Origin: Flavobacterium psychrophilum
GTDB taxonomy: Bacteria > Bacteroidota > Bacteroidia > Flavobacteriales > Flavobacteriaceae
Length of the DNA stretch: 5,232 nt
NCBI GenBank assembly: GCA_943325515.2
Contig: CALPPS020000109.1
Span: 1 to 5,232 of the forward strand
Reading direction: 5' to 3'
In this document: positions 1 through 5,222 of the stretch, one piece after another
Layout of the letters: each line of letters opens with the position of its first letter
Numbering within the stretch: the stretch's first letter is position 1
Position numbers and translations under genes: made by a program
The notes under the pieces: generated by a model
What the model was told of the DNA's origin: nothing
Seen by the model: only the letters and a program-made list of their open reading frames with translations
Database searches by the model: none

Positions 1-675
1 GCAACTGCCTATTCGTTATTTATTGTGGGAACAACCGCTGCATTTGGTACCATTCAAAATTTTAAAAAAAATCTTGTTGTCCCTAAAACTGCTCTACAAT
101 TTGCTATCCCTTCTTTAATTGGAGTTTACTTAACTCGAAAATTTATAGTTCCAAATTTACCAGATACTTTGTTTTATTTTGGCTCACTCAAGCTTACAAA
201 AGAAACTTTCTTAATGCTGCTTTTTGCTACTGTAATGTTTTTGGCAGCCTATTCTATGTTAAAAACAAAAAAAGAAGTAGAAAACATAAAAGTTAAAATA
301 AAAAATAAATATATAGTCTTTGTGCAACTTTTCTTTGTTGGAATACTAATAGGATTAATTGGGGCTGGTGGTGGTTTCTTAATTATTCCAGCTTTGATAC
401 ATTTAGCTAAACTTCCTATTAAAAAAGCCATCGGAACTTCGCTTTTTATCATCACTATCAACTCTTTAGTTGGTTTTCTTGGAGATGTTCAAAATAGTAT
501 AATTGATTGGTCATTTCTATTAACTTTTACTACTATATCTGTAATTGGGATTTTTGTTGGACTCTATATTCAACAGTATATCAATGAAAAATATCTAAAA
601 AAAATATTCGGAATTTTTGTTTTGTTAATGTCTGTAGTCATATTTTACAAAGAGTTTTTTCATAAACTATTCTAA
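1..675 (+). CDS. TauE/SafE (TSUP) family sulfite/organosulfonate exporter, 5'-truncated
   Basis: An integral inner-membrane transporter of the TSUP family, whose members move sulfite, sulfonates or other small sulfur-containing anions. The reading frame is open from base 1, and the codons before the GTG at 25 encode ATAYSLFI. That stretch belongs to the conserved first TSUP repeat, so the GTG is internal and the true start lies outside the window. 224 residues are visible; family members usually have about 250-270, so roughly 30-45 N-terminal residues are missing. The second repeat is clear: a hydrophobic helix leading into a glycine-rich GAGGG (visible residues 121-125), then IIPAL and a KKAIGTSL motif. 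Several hydrophobic helices follow, ending in a short charged tail. The next gene is a persulfide dioxygenase/rhodanese protein 52 bp downstream on the same strand. This supports export of sulfite or thiosulfate as the role, but the substrate is inferred from that context only. Confidence 0.88.
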   Translation, partial: ATAYSLFIVGTTAAFGTIQNFKKNLVVPKTALQFAIPSLIGVYLTRKFIVPNLPDTLFYFGSLKLTKETFLMLLFATVMFLAAYSMLKTKKEVENIKVKIKNKYIVFVQLFFVGILIGLIGAGGGFLIIPALIHLAKLPIKKAIGTSLFIITINSLVGFLGDVQNSIIDWSFLLTFTTISVIGIFVGLYIQQYINEKYLKKIFGIFVLLMSVVIFYKEFFHKLF

Positions 676-704
676 AAATGGTGCCTAATCAATAGACTAA
701 TCTT

Positions 705-712
705 TAAATTTG
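705..712 (+). promoter_or_regulatory. Possible -7 promoter element (TAAATTTG) before the MBL-rhodanese gene
   Basis: TAAATTTG matches the Bacteroidota -7 consensus TAnnTTTG and lies 15 bp before the preferred ATG at 728. No TTG-type -33 element sits at the expected 17-23 bp upstream, so this may be a chance match in AT-rich DNA, or a weak internal promoter within the TauE/MBL operon. Confidence 0.25.
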
Positions 713-727
713 CCTAAAATACAAGTC

Positions 728-2140
728 ATGAAAATTGAACAAATATATACTGGGTGCATTGCCCAAGCAGCCTATTATCTGGAGAGTAATGGAGAAGCTG
801 CTATTTTTGACCCTTTAAGAGAAGTGCAACCCTATCTTGAACGGGCTTCAAAAGACAATGCTAAAATTAAATACATTTTCGAAACTCATTTCCATGCCGA
901 TTTTGTTTCTGGTCATTTAGATTTGGCAAAGAAAAGTGGCGGACAAATAGTTTATGGTCCAACAGCGAATCCTGAGTTTGATGCTATAATAGCTATCGAT
1001 AATCAAGAATTTAAAGTTGGGAATTGCACTATCAAAACCATACATACTCCTGGACATACTCTTGAAAGCACTTGCTATCTTTTGATAGATGAAAACGGTA
1101 AACAACACGGATTAATAACAGGAGATACACTCTTCATTGGAGATGTTGGTCGACCAGATTTAGCCCAAACCTTAACTGAAGAATTAACCCAAGATAAATT
1201 AGCTTCTTACCTTTTTGATTCGCTAAGAAATAAAATCATGCCTTTGAGCAATGACTTAATTATATATCCAAGTCATGGTGCAGGAAGTGCCTGTGGAAAG
1301 AATATGAGCAAAGAAACCACAGATACTTTGGGCAATCAAAAGAAAACTAATTATGCTCTTAGAGCAGATATGACCCAAGAAGAATTTACTAGAGAATTAT
1401 TAGACGGATTAGGACTTCCACCGGCTTATTTTCCTCAGAATGTTATGCTTAATATCAAAGGTTATGAGAGTTTGGACACAGTAATTAAGAACAGTAAAGT
1501 AGGTCTTTCAGCTCAAGAATTTGAAGCAGTTGCTAATCAAGGAGATGTAGTAATACTTGATGTTAGAAATGAAAATGACTTTGTGAAATCTCATATTCCA
1601 AATTCAATCTTTATCGGTATTCAAGGGAACTTTGCCCCTTGGGTTGGCGCACTACTTCGTGATATAAATCAAAAATTGTTGCTTATAATTCCTGAAGGAA
1701 GAGAAGAAGAAACAATAACCAGACTTTCTAGAGTTGGATTTGACCACGTACTTGGCTACCTAAAAGGTGGTATTGAAACATGGATAAAGGAAGGTTTCGA
1801 AACTGATTCAATTCATTCCATTTCACCCGAAAAGTTTTCCAATCAACTTACCAAAAACAGTATTGTTGTTGATGCCAGAAAACCAAGCGAATTTGAGGCA
1901 GAGCATGTAGAAAATGCAATAAATATTCCGCTAGACAGTATAAATGAAAATTTTCAAAGTGTTCCTAAAGATGGTGATTTCTTTTTGCATTGTGCTGGTG
2001 GTTATCGCTCTGTAATCATGGCTTCCATTTTAAAATCTAGAGGAATTCATAATCTTATCAATATTGAAAAAGGAATGAATGGTATCAAACAAACTAGTAT
2101 TACTTGTACTCAGTTTGTTTGTCCATCAACAAATAAATAA
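728..2140 (+). CDS. MBL-fold persulfide dioxygenase-like protein with two C-terminal rhodanese domains
   Basis: A 470-residue cytoplasmic enzyme resembling the ETHE1/CstB group, which oxidises thiol persulfides to sulfite using mononuclear iron; attached rhodanese domains can transfer the sulfane sulfur. The MBL domain is about residues 1-240. Candidate iron ligands are His54 in THFHADF, His110 in TPGH and Asp133 in ITGD; His56, Asp58 and His183 (YPSHGAG) are also kept. The usual His after HxHAD is Phe59, which need not matter because ETHE1-type iron uses only three ligands. Rhodanese 1 (about 259-360) has LIIPEGREE where the cysteine loop should be, so it is probably inactive. Rhodanese 2 (about 366-455) has an intact CAGGYRS loop with catalytic Cys422. 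The tail carries Cys460 and Cys465. The ATG at 728 is preferred to a TTG at 710 because family proteins begin near MKIEQIYTG and the TTG overlaps a promoter-like TAAATTTG. It probably shares an operon with the upstream TauE gene. The exact in vivo thiol substrate is unknown. Confidence 0.9.
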   Translation: MKIEQIYTGCIAQAAYYLESNGEAAIFDPLREVQPYLERASKDNAKIKYIFETHFHADFVSGHLDLAKKSGGQIVYGPTANPEFDAIIAIDNQEFKVGNCTIKTIHTPGHTLESTCYLLIDENGKQHGLITGDTLFIGDVGRPDLAQTLTEELTQDKLASYLFDSLRNKIMPLSNDLIIYPSHGAGSACGKNMSKETTDTLGNQKKTNYALRADMTQEEFTRELLDGLGLPPAYFPQNVMLNIKGYESLDTVIKNSKVGLSAQEFEAVANQGDVVILDVRNENDFVKSHIPNSIFIGIQGNFAPWVGALLRDINQKLLLIIPEGREEETITRLSRVGFDHVLGYLKGGIETWIKEGFETDSIHSISPEKFSNQLTKNSIVVDARKPSEFEAEHVENAINIPLDSINENFQSVPKDGDFFLHCAGGYRSVIMASILKSRGIHNLINIEKGMNGIKQTSITCTQFVCPSTNK

Positions 2141-2174
2141 TTCTATAAATAAATCATAAAAAAAGATACAATTT

Positions 2175-2199
2175 ATTGCAATTTAAATACATTTGCAAT
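2175..2199 (+). promoter_or_regulatory. Promoter with overlapping inverted repeat upstream of the TlpA-like gene
   Basis: TACATTTG at 2188-2195 fits the Bacteroidota -7 consensus TAnnTTTG, is followed by C as is common in this group, and would start transcription near 2200, about 20 nt before the ATG at 2221. No good TTG -33 box is found 17-23 bp upstream. The -7 box is overlapped by a perfect dyad, ATTGCAA (2175-2181) and TTGCAAT (2193-2199), with an 11-bp spacer. The dyad could be an operator for a dimeric regulator; that is inference. Confidence 0.45.
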
Positions 2200-2220
2200 C
2201 GTAAAATAATAATTTAAAAA

Positions 2221-3381
2221 ATGAAAAAAATACTTTTTTTAGTAATCACTACAGTTGTTTTATTTTCTTGTAAAAACCTTGCTGATGGCGAATATGAAAT
2301 CACAGGAAATATTAAAGGAATAAAAAGTGGTTTAGTCTATTTAGAAAAACAAGACCCTATGGGCATGGGAGTTAAAACCATTGACACCGTAAAAATTATT
2401 GATGGAAAATTTGAAATCAAAGGAAAAACTACAGAGCCAGAAATCTGTTTTATACAAATCGATAAAGTAAATGGCAAAGTTCCATTTATCTTAGAAGGTG
2501 GGGAAATAGAAATGCAAGTGGATAAAGACAGTCTTTTTAAATCAAAACTTTCTGGCACCTATAGCAATGATGAGTTTTCAAAATTTAACGAAGAGACTAA
2601 CAAACTTCAGAAAAAAGTTCAGAAAAAAGCAATGGATTTTCAAATGAAAAATATGGCGAAAATGAATGAAGCTCAAAAAAATAAAGATACTGTTGCTATG
2701 AATAGTCTCAGAAAACAATATGAACTAATTCAAAAAGATATTACAGATTATACATTTGATTATCCAAAAACACATTCAAAATCATACATAAGTGTGTTAA
2801 TTGTTCAAGCTATGTTTAACAATAGTAAATTCAAAGTAAAAGAAATCGAAACTATTTACAATACTTTGGATGAGTCTTTGAAAAAAACCAAACCAGGTAA
2901 AAAAGTAAAAGAAAATATAGACAATTTAAAAAAACAAATGAATGCCAAAACTAAAATTGCAGTTGGTATTGTTGCTCCTGATTTTAAAGCTCCTACTCCA
3001 GATGGAAAACTAGTTTCACTAAAAGAAAGTCTTGGCAAAGTTACTCTTATCGATTTTTGGGCTTCTTGGTGTCAGCCTTGTAGACAAGAAAATCCAAATG
3101 TTGTAGCTCTATATGCTGAATTACACAGCAAAGGATTAAACATCATTAGTGTTTCTTTAGATAATGACGCTACAAAATGGAAAGAAGCTATTGCTAAAGA
3201 TAAATTAACTTGGACAAATGTATCCAACTTAAAACAAATGAAAGATCCCATTGCTGAGCAATATGGAATACAACAAATTCCAACTACATTTTTATTGGAT
3301 GCAACTGGAAAAATTGTAGCTATAGATTTAAGAGGTGATGGTTTAAAAGCTAAAATAAATGAACTTTTAGCATCTAAATAA
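2221..3381 (+). CDS. DUF4369 / TlpA-like thioredoxin-fold lipoprotein (thiol:disulfide oxidoreductase)
   Basis: A 386-residue envelope lipoprotein. The N-terminus has a basic start (MKK), a hydrophobic stretch and a lipobox LFSC with Cys17 as the lipidation site. Residues about 22-120 form a DUF4369-like beta domain (YEITGNIKG, IDGKFEIKG). A lysine-rich, mostly helical linker spans about 120-245. The C-terminal AhpC/TSA-thioredoxin domain (about 248-386) opens with VAPDF, carries the redox motif WASWCQPC with Cys284 and Cys287, and has the cis-proline in QIPTTF at Pro354. TlpA/ResA-type proteins reduce disulfides in periplasmic or surface proteins, for example in cytochrome c maturation, but Bacteroidota have many paralogues and the partner of this one cannot be named. 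The ATG is preceded by an A-rich leader and no Shine-Dalgarno, as is typical here. It has its own promoter and terminator, so it appears monocistronic. Confidence 0.92.
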   Translation: MKKILFLVITTVVLFSCKNLADGEYEITGNIKGIKSGLVYLEKQDPMGMGVKTIDTVKIIDGKFEIKGKTTEPEICFIQIDKVNGKVPFILEGGEIEMQVDKDSLFKSKLSGTYSNDEFSKFNEETNKLQKKVQKKAMDFQMKNMAKMNEAQKNKDTVAMNSLRKQYELIQKDITDYTFDYPKTHSKSYISVLIVQAMFNNSKFKVKEIETIYNTLDESLKKTKPGKKVKENIDNLKKQMNAKTKIAVGIVAPDFKAPTPDGKLVSLKESLGKVTLIDFWASWCQPCRQENPNVVALYAELHSKGLNIISVSLDNDATKWKEAIAKDKLTWTNVSNLKQMKDPIAEQYGIQQIPTTFLLDATGKIVAIDLRGDGLKAKINELLASK

Positions 3382-3396
3382 TTATTTTAAAAAATG

Positions 3397-3435
3397 AAAA
3401 CAAAAAAATCTCCTTAATGGAGATTTTTTTGTTTT
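3397..3435 (+). terminator. Rho-independent terminator of the TlpA-like gene
   Basis: A perfect 17-bp inverted repeat (3397-3413 with 3419-3435) around a 5-nt loop TTAAT. The GC-bearing core is ATCTCC/GGAGAT, followed by a run of seven T and then GTTTT. It begins 16 bp after the stop codon at 3381. The A-tract/T-tract symmetry means it could also act on the other strand. Confidence 0.92.
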
Positions 3436-3485
3436 ATCCTAAACCAAACAGAAAAAAAACTACAAACAATAATAGTATATTTTAT

Positions 3486-3515
3486 TTGTGAAGCTAAAAA
3501 GTGTTTCTATATTTG
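3486..3515 (+). promoter_or_regulatory. Promoter of tRNA-Tyr (TTG - 19 bp - TATATTTG)
   Basis: TTG at 3486-3488 (within TTTG) and TATATTTG at 3508-3515 match the Bacteroidota sigma factor -33 and -7 elements, with a 19-bp spacer inside the accepted 17-23 bp range. Transcription would start near 3522, about 12 nt before the mature tRNA 5' end. This is the best-formed promoter in the window. Confidence 0.75.
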
Positions 3516-3533
3516 TGACTGCTATTGGCTTTG

Positions 3534-3615
3534 GGGGAGATACTCAAGCGGCCAACGAGGGCGGACTGTAAATCCGCTGATTACATCTTCGCAGGTTCGA
3601 ATCCTGCTCTCCCCA
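3534..3615 (+). tRNA. tRNA-Tyr (anticodon GTA)
   Basis: An 82-nt class II tRNA. The acceptor stem GGGGAGA (3534-3540) pairs with TCTCCCC (3608-3614), and the discriminator is A3615. The D stem is CTC/GAG (3543-3545 with 3557-3559). The anticodon stem GCGGA/TCCGC (3561-3565 with 3573-3577) carries loop CTGTAAA, giving anticodon GTA at 3568-3570. A long variable arm (3578-3590) contains a GAT/ATC mini-stem, as expected for bacterial tRNA-Tyr. The T arm is GCAGG-TTCGAAT-CCTGC (3591-3607). All stems are fully Watson-Crick, so the gene looks functional. The 3' CCA is not encoded: the next bases are CTA, so it must be added by a CCA-adding enzyme. The gene stands alone, with no neighbouring intact tRNA. 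Its last 16 nt are repeated 114 bp downstream. Confidence 0.97.
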
Positions 3616-3629
3616 CTAAGTAAAAAGCT
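3600..3629 (+). repeat. Direct repeat copy 1: tRNA-Tyr 3' end plus 14 nt
   Basis: 30 bp that match 3714-3743 at 29 positions; the only difference is T3617 against C3731. The first 16 nt are the 3' end of the functional tRNA (part of the T loop, the T stem and the acceptor strand), and the remainder is downstream flank AAGTAAAAAGCT. This is the geometry of a tRNA-type attachment site, but the copies are only 114 bp apart. Confidence 0.95.
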
Positions 3630-3678
3630 TAGAACATGTTGAAAATTTACTTTTATAAATGTTTTGAGCTTTTTGCTT
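3618..3678 (+). other. Long RNA hairpin immediately downstream of tRNA-Tyr
   Basis: Bases 3618-3637 pair with 3659-3678 over 20 consecutive positions without a bulge: 17 Watson-Crick and 3 G-U wobbles (3621/3675, 3630/3666, 3632/3664). The loop is 21 nt. The three departures from perfect complementarity are all wobble pairs on the + strand RNA, which fits a structure formed in the tRNA transcript. The right arm holds GAGCTTTTT, so it may work as a weak terminator or as a processing structure for the tRNA 3' trailer. Confidence 0.65.
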
Positions 3679-3680
3679 TG

Positions 3681-3697
3681 AGCAAGGAAACCTTGCT
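3681..3697 (+). other. Short perfect hairpin (AGCAAGG-AAA-CCTTGCT)
   Basis: A 7-bp perfect stem with a 3-nt AAA loop, starting 3 nt after the long hairpin. It is followed by a weaker stem-loop, AGGAT (3699-3703) with ATCCT (3715-3719), which reaches into the orphan tRNA end. No U-tract follows, so it is not a terminator by itself. It is part of the structured 114-bp unit between the two tRNA ends. Confidence 0.55.
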
Positions 3698-3713
3698 AAG
3701 GATGGACAAAGTC

Positions 3714-3743
3714 AATCCTGCTCTCCCCACCAAGTAAAAAGCT
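3714..3743 (+). repeat. Direct repeat copy 2: orphan tRNA-Tyr 3' end
   Basis: The second copy of the 30-bp repeat. It holds AATCC, the TGC of the T stem and the acceptor strand TCTCCCCA, followed by CCA where copy 1 has CTA. No matching GGGGAGA acceptor strand, anticodon arm or GCAGG T-stem strand lies upstream of it, so it is a tRNA fragment and not a second gene. The repeat continues into AAAAAGCT, which here forms the left arm of the terminator that follows. Confidence 0.93.
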
Positions 3744-3768
3744 CCTCAATTCATTTAGGAGTTTTTTT
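3736..3768. terminator. Probable bidirectional terminator between tRNA-Tyr and the SIMPL gene
   Basis: The stem is CTCCT (3742-3746) with AGGAG (3757-3761), extended by a G-T wobble and five A-T pairs (3736-3740 with 3763-3767), around a 10-nt loop. It is followed by T-rich sequence on the + strand, and the A-tract on the left gives a U-tract for minus-strand transcription. It lies between the tRNA unit and the stop codon of the convergent SIMPL gene, so it can serve both. Confidence 0.82.
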
Positions 3769-3788
3769 ATTTTTGAACTAAATAGCAT

Positions 3789-4529
3789 TTATTCCAAAGC
3801 AAAAGTCACACTAACATTAGTATTGATTTCAATTTCACCAACGGCTAAAGTTTCTCTTGTTGCAGAAGCATCTGCTGCCATTGCCATAACATTTCCTTTA
3901 TACATAGGCTGTGGATAATAGGATTGCGAATTATCAGTAATTAATAAAGCTTTACCTATTTTTTGGCCTAATACTGAAACATAATCAGCCGCTTTTTGTT
4001 TGGCATTTTCCATGGCTCTTTTACGCGCTTCTCTTTCGTAGGTTTCCATCTTTGAAGATTTAAATTCAATACCTTGAATTGAATTCACACCAGCATCGTT
4101 TAATCCCATAGTTATTTCATCATATTTTGATAAATCTTTTAAAGTGATACTTAATGATTGACTAGCCTGGAAGTTATATTTCTTTTTTTCATAATCATAG
4201 CTTTTATAAAGACTAACATTTTTTGTTTTATAGTCTGTTGAAGGAATGCCACTTTTTTTCAAAAACTTTATTACTTTGTCAACAACTTCATCATTTAATG
4301 ATTTTACTTCTTTAGCATCTTTGCCTGAATTTTGAAAACCCACATTGATAATAGCTTGATCTGGTTCTATTTTTACTTTACCTTCACCAGTAACAGAAAT
4401 TTGAGGAACTTGTGTTTTAGTCTCTTGTGCTTGGAGAGTAATAGCTAAAAATAAAGCCACTACTAAAATTACATTTTTTCTGTTTGATATGTAATTAATT
4501 TTTGGACATTGTTGAATTTTCGATTTCAT
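3789..4529 (-). CDS. SIMPL domain (DUF541) secreted protein
   Basis: A 246-residue exported protein of the SIMPL/DUF541 family, which includes YggE of E. coli and Brucella BP26. Family members are periplasmic or envelope proteins linked to oxidative stress or assembled as oligomers, but their biochemical activity is not settled. A signal peptide is visible: Arg17-Lys18, hydrophobic VILVVALFLAITL (20-32), and probable cleavage after LQA (residue 34). The SIMPL domain covers about 43-244. It begins with ISVTGEGKVKIEPDQA, has the typical alanine/lysine-rich helix (ARKRAMENAKQKAADYV) followed by LGQKIGKAL, and ends in VSVTFALE. The 19-residue segment before the hydrophobic core is long for a signal peptide, but no later in-frame ATG/GTG/TTG precedes the core, so the ATG at 4529 is kept. 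It follows the rhomboid gene by 51 bp on the same strand, so co-transcription is likely. Confidence 0.88.
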   Translation of the reverse strand: MKSKIQQCPKINYISNRKNVILVVALFLAITLQAQETKTQVPQISVTGEGKVKIEPDQAIINVGFQNSGKDAKEVKSLNDEVVDKVIKFLKKSGIPSTDYKTKNVSLYKSYDYEKKKYNFQASQSLSITLKDLSKYDEITMGLNDAGVNSIQGIEFKSSKMETYEREARKRAMENAKQKAADYVSVLGQKIGKALLITDNSQSYYPQPMYKGNVMAMAADASATRETLAVGEIEINTNVSVTFALE

Positions 4530-4580
4530 AATTTATATTTTTAATTGATACTATTTTATAATTTTCAAAAGTTGTGCCAA

Positions 4581-5222
4581 TTATAGTTTTCCCATTTTTT
4601 CCAATACAAAAAGTATAACAATTGGAATTGCCAATAATATAACCATCAAAGTGCTTTCTTGAAACAATATTGGGTCTTTTAGTAAAGTAATAGCATATCC
4701 ACCAATTGCACCACCAAAATGAGCGGTGTGTCCAATATTATCGCGTTTGGCTTTCATTCCATAAATAGAATACATCAAATAGGCAATTCCAAAAACATAA
4801 GCTGGCATAGGAATTATTCCAAAAATTCCAATTACCATATCGGGATATAACAAAATAGAGGAATATATTATTCCTGTTACTGCTCCCGATGCTCCAACGG
4901 CAGTATAATTATTATCGTTACCATGAAAAGCCATTGTTAATAAACTTCCAAAAACTAAACTTCCAACATATATTAATAAAAAAGTAAAATTACCTAATTG
5001 ACTAATAACTACTGGCGCAAAGGAATACAAAGCAATCATATTGAAAGCCAAATGCATTACATCGGCATGCAAAAAAGCAGAAGAAATCATTCTGATTTGC
5101 TCACCTGCTCTTATACTTCCAACATGAAATTGATATTTTCTAAAAAAGTATTCATCGTTAAAACCTTTTAAACTAAATAATATGTTAGCCAATATTATAC
5201 CTACTAAATATAAACTTTCCAT
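4581..5222 (-). CDS. Rhomboid family intramembrane serine protease
   Basis: A 213-residue polytopic membrane protease that cleaves transmembrane helices of substrate proteins inside the bilayer. Family hallmarks are all present: the HLAFN segment, with His57 and Asn61 matching the oxyanion-stabilising His/Asn of GlpG; the catalytic serine in GASGAVTG (Ser112); and the catalytic histidine in HTAHFGGAIGGY (His168). The protein shows about six hydrophobic segments: around 4-17, 57-73, 79-98, 108-125, 130-154 and 166-180, plus a last one near 191-207, so there may be a seventh helix. There is no extra cytoplasmic domain, making it a compact rhomboid. The ATG at 5222 is preceded by an A-rich leader with only 10 bp left in the window, so its promoter is not visible. 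The substrate cannot be told from the sequence, and the adjacent SIMPL gene is not evidence of a protease-substrate pair. Confidence 0.95.
   Translation of the reverse strand: MESLYLVGIILANILFSLKGFNDEYFFRKYQFHVGSIRAGEQIRMISSAFLHADVMHLAFNMIALYSFAPVVISQLGNFTFLLIYVGSLVFGSLLTMAFHGNDNNYTAVGASGAVTGIIYSSILLYPDMVIGIFGIIPMPAYVFGIAYLMYSIYGMKAKRDNIGHTAHFGGAIGGYAITLLKDPILFQESTLMVILLAIPIVILFVLEKMGKL

Noticed and set aside
25..27. GTG at 25 as the start of the TauE protein
   Set aside because: The frame is open upstream to base 1 and encodes conserved transporter residues, so this is an internal valine and the gene is cut by the window edge.
249..461. Minus-strand reading frame opposite the TauE gene
   Set aside because: It is the shadow of a well-supported membrane protein gene; the translation has no recognisable domain or start context.
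710..727. TTG start giving an N-terminal extension of six residues on the MBL-rhodanese protein
   Set aside because: The extension (MPKIQV) does not resemble the family N-terminus, whereas the ATG at 728 begins with the familiar MKIEQIYTG. The TTG is also part of a promoter-like TAAATTTG.
917..1108. Minus-strand frame opposite the MBL domain
   Set aside because: Antisense shadow over the metal-binding motifs of a well-supported enzyme; no independent evidence.
2337..3038. Two minus-strand frames (2337-2558 and 2856-3038) opposite the TlpA-like gene
   Set aside because: Both are antisense shadows of a clearly coding sequence; their hydrophobic look comes from reading lysine-rich codons backwards.
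3681..3729. A second tRNA gene ending at 3729
   Set aside because: Only the 3' strand of the acceptor and part of the T arm are present; no GGGGAGA strand, D arm or anticodon arm can be placed upstream.
3636..3737. A 33-codon ORF on the + strand (ATG at 3636, TAA at 3735) spanning the structured unit and the orphan tRNA end
   Set aside because: Its C-terminal codons are simply the tRNA 3' end read as protein, its start lies inside the arm and loop of the long hairpin, and it has no leader or promoter of its own. It is most likely a chance frame, though it would be worth checking if the 114-bp unit proves to be repeated in the genome.
4530..4580. A separate promoter for the SIMPL gene in the 51-bp gap
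   Set aside because: On the minus strand the nearest match to TAnnTTTG is AACTTTTG, with one mismatch and no spaced TTG element, so read-through from the rhomboid gene is the simpler reading.
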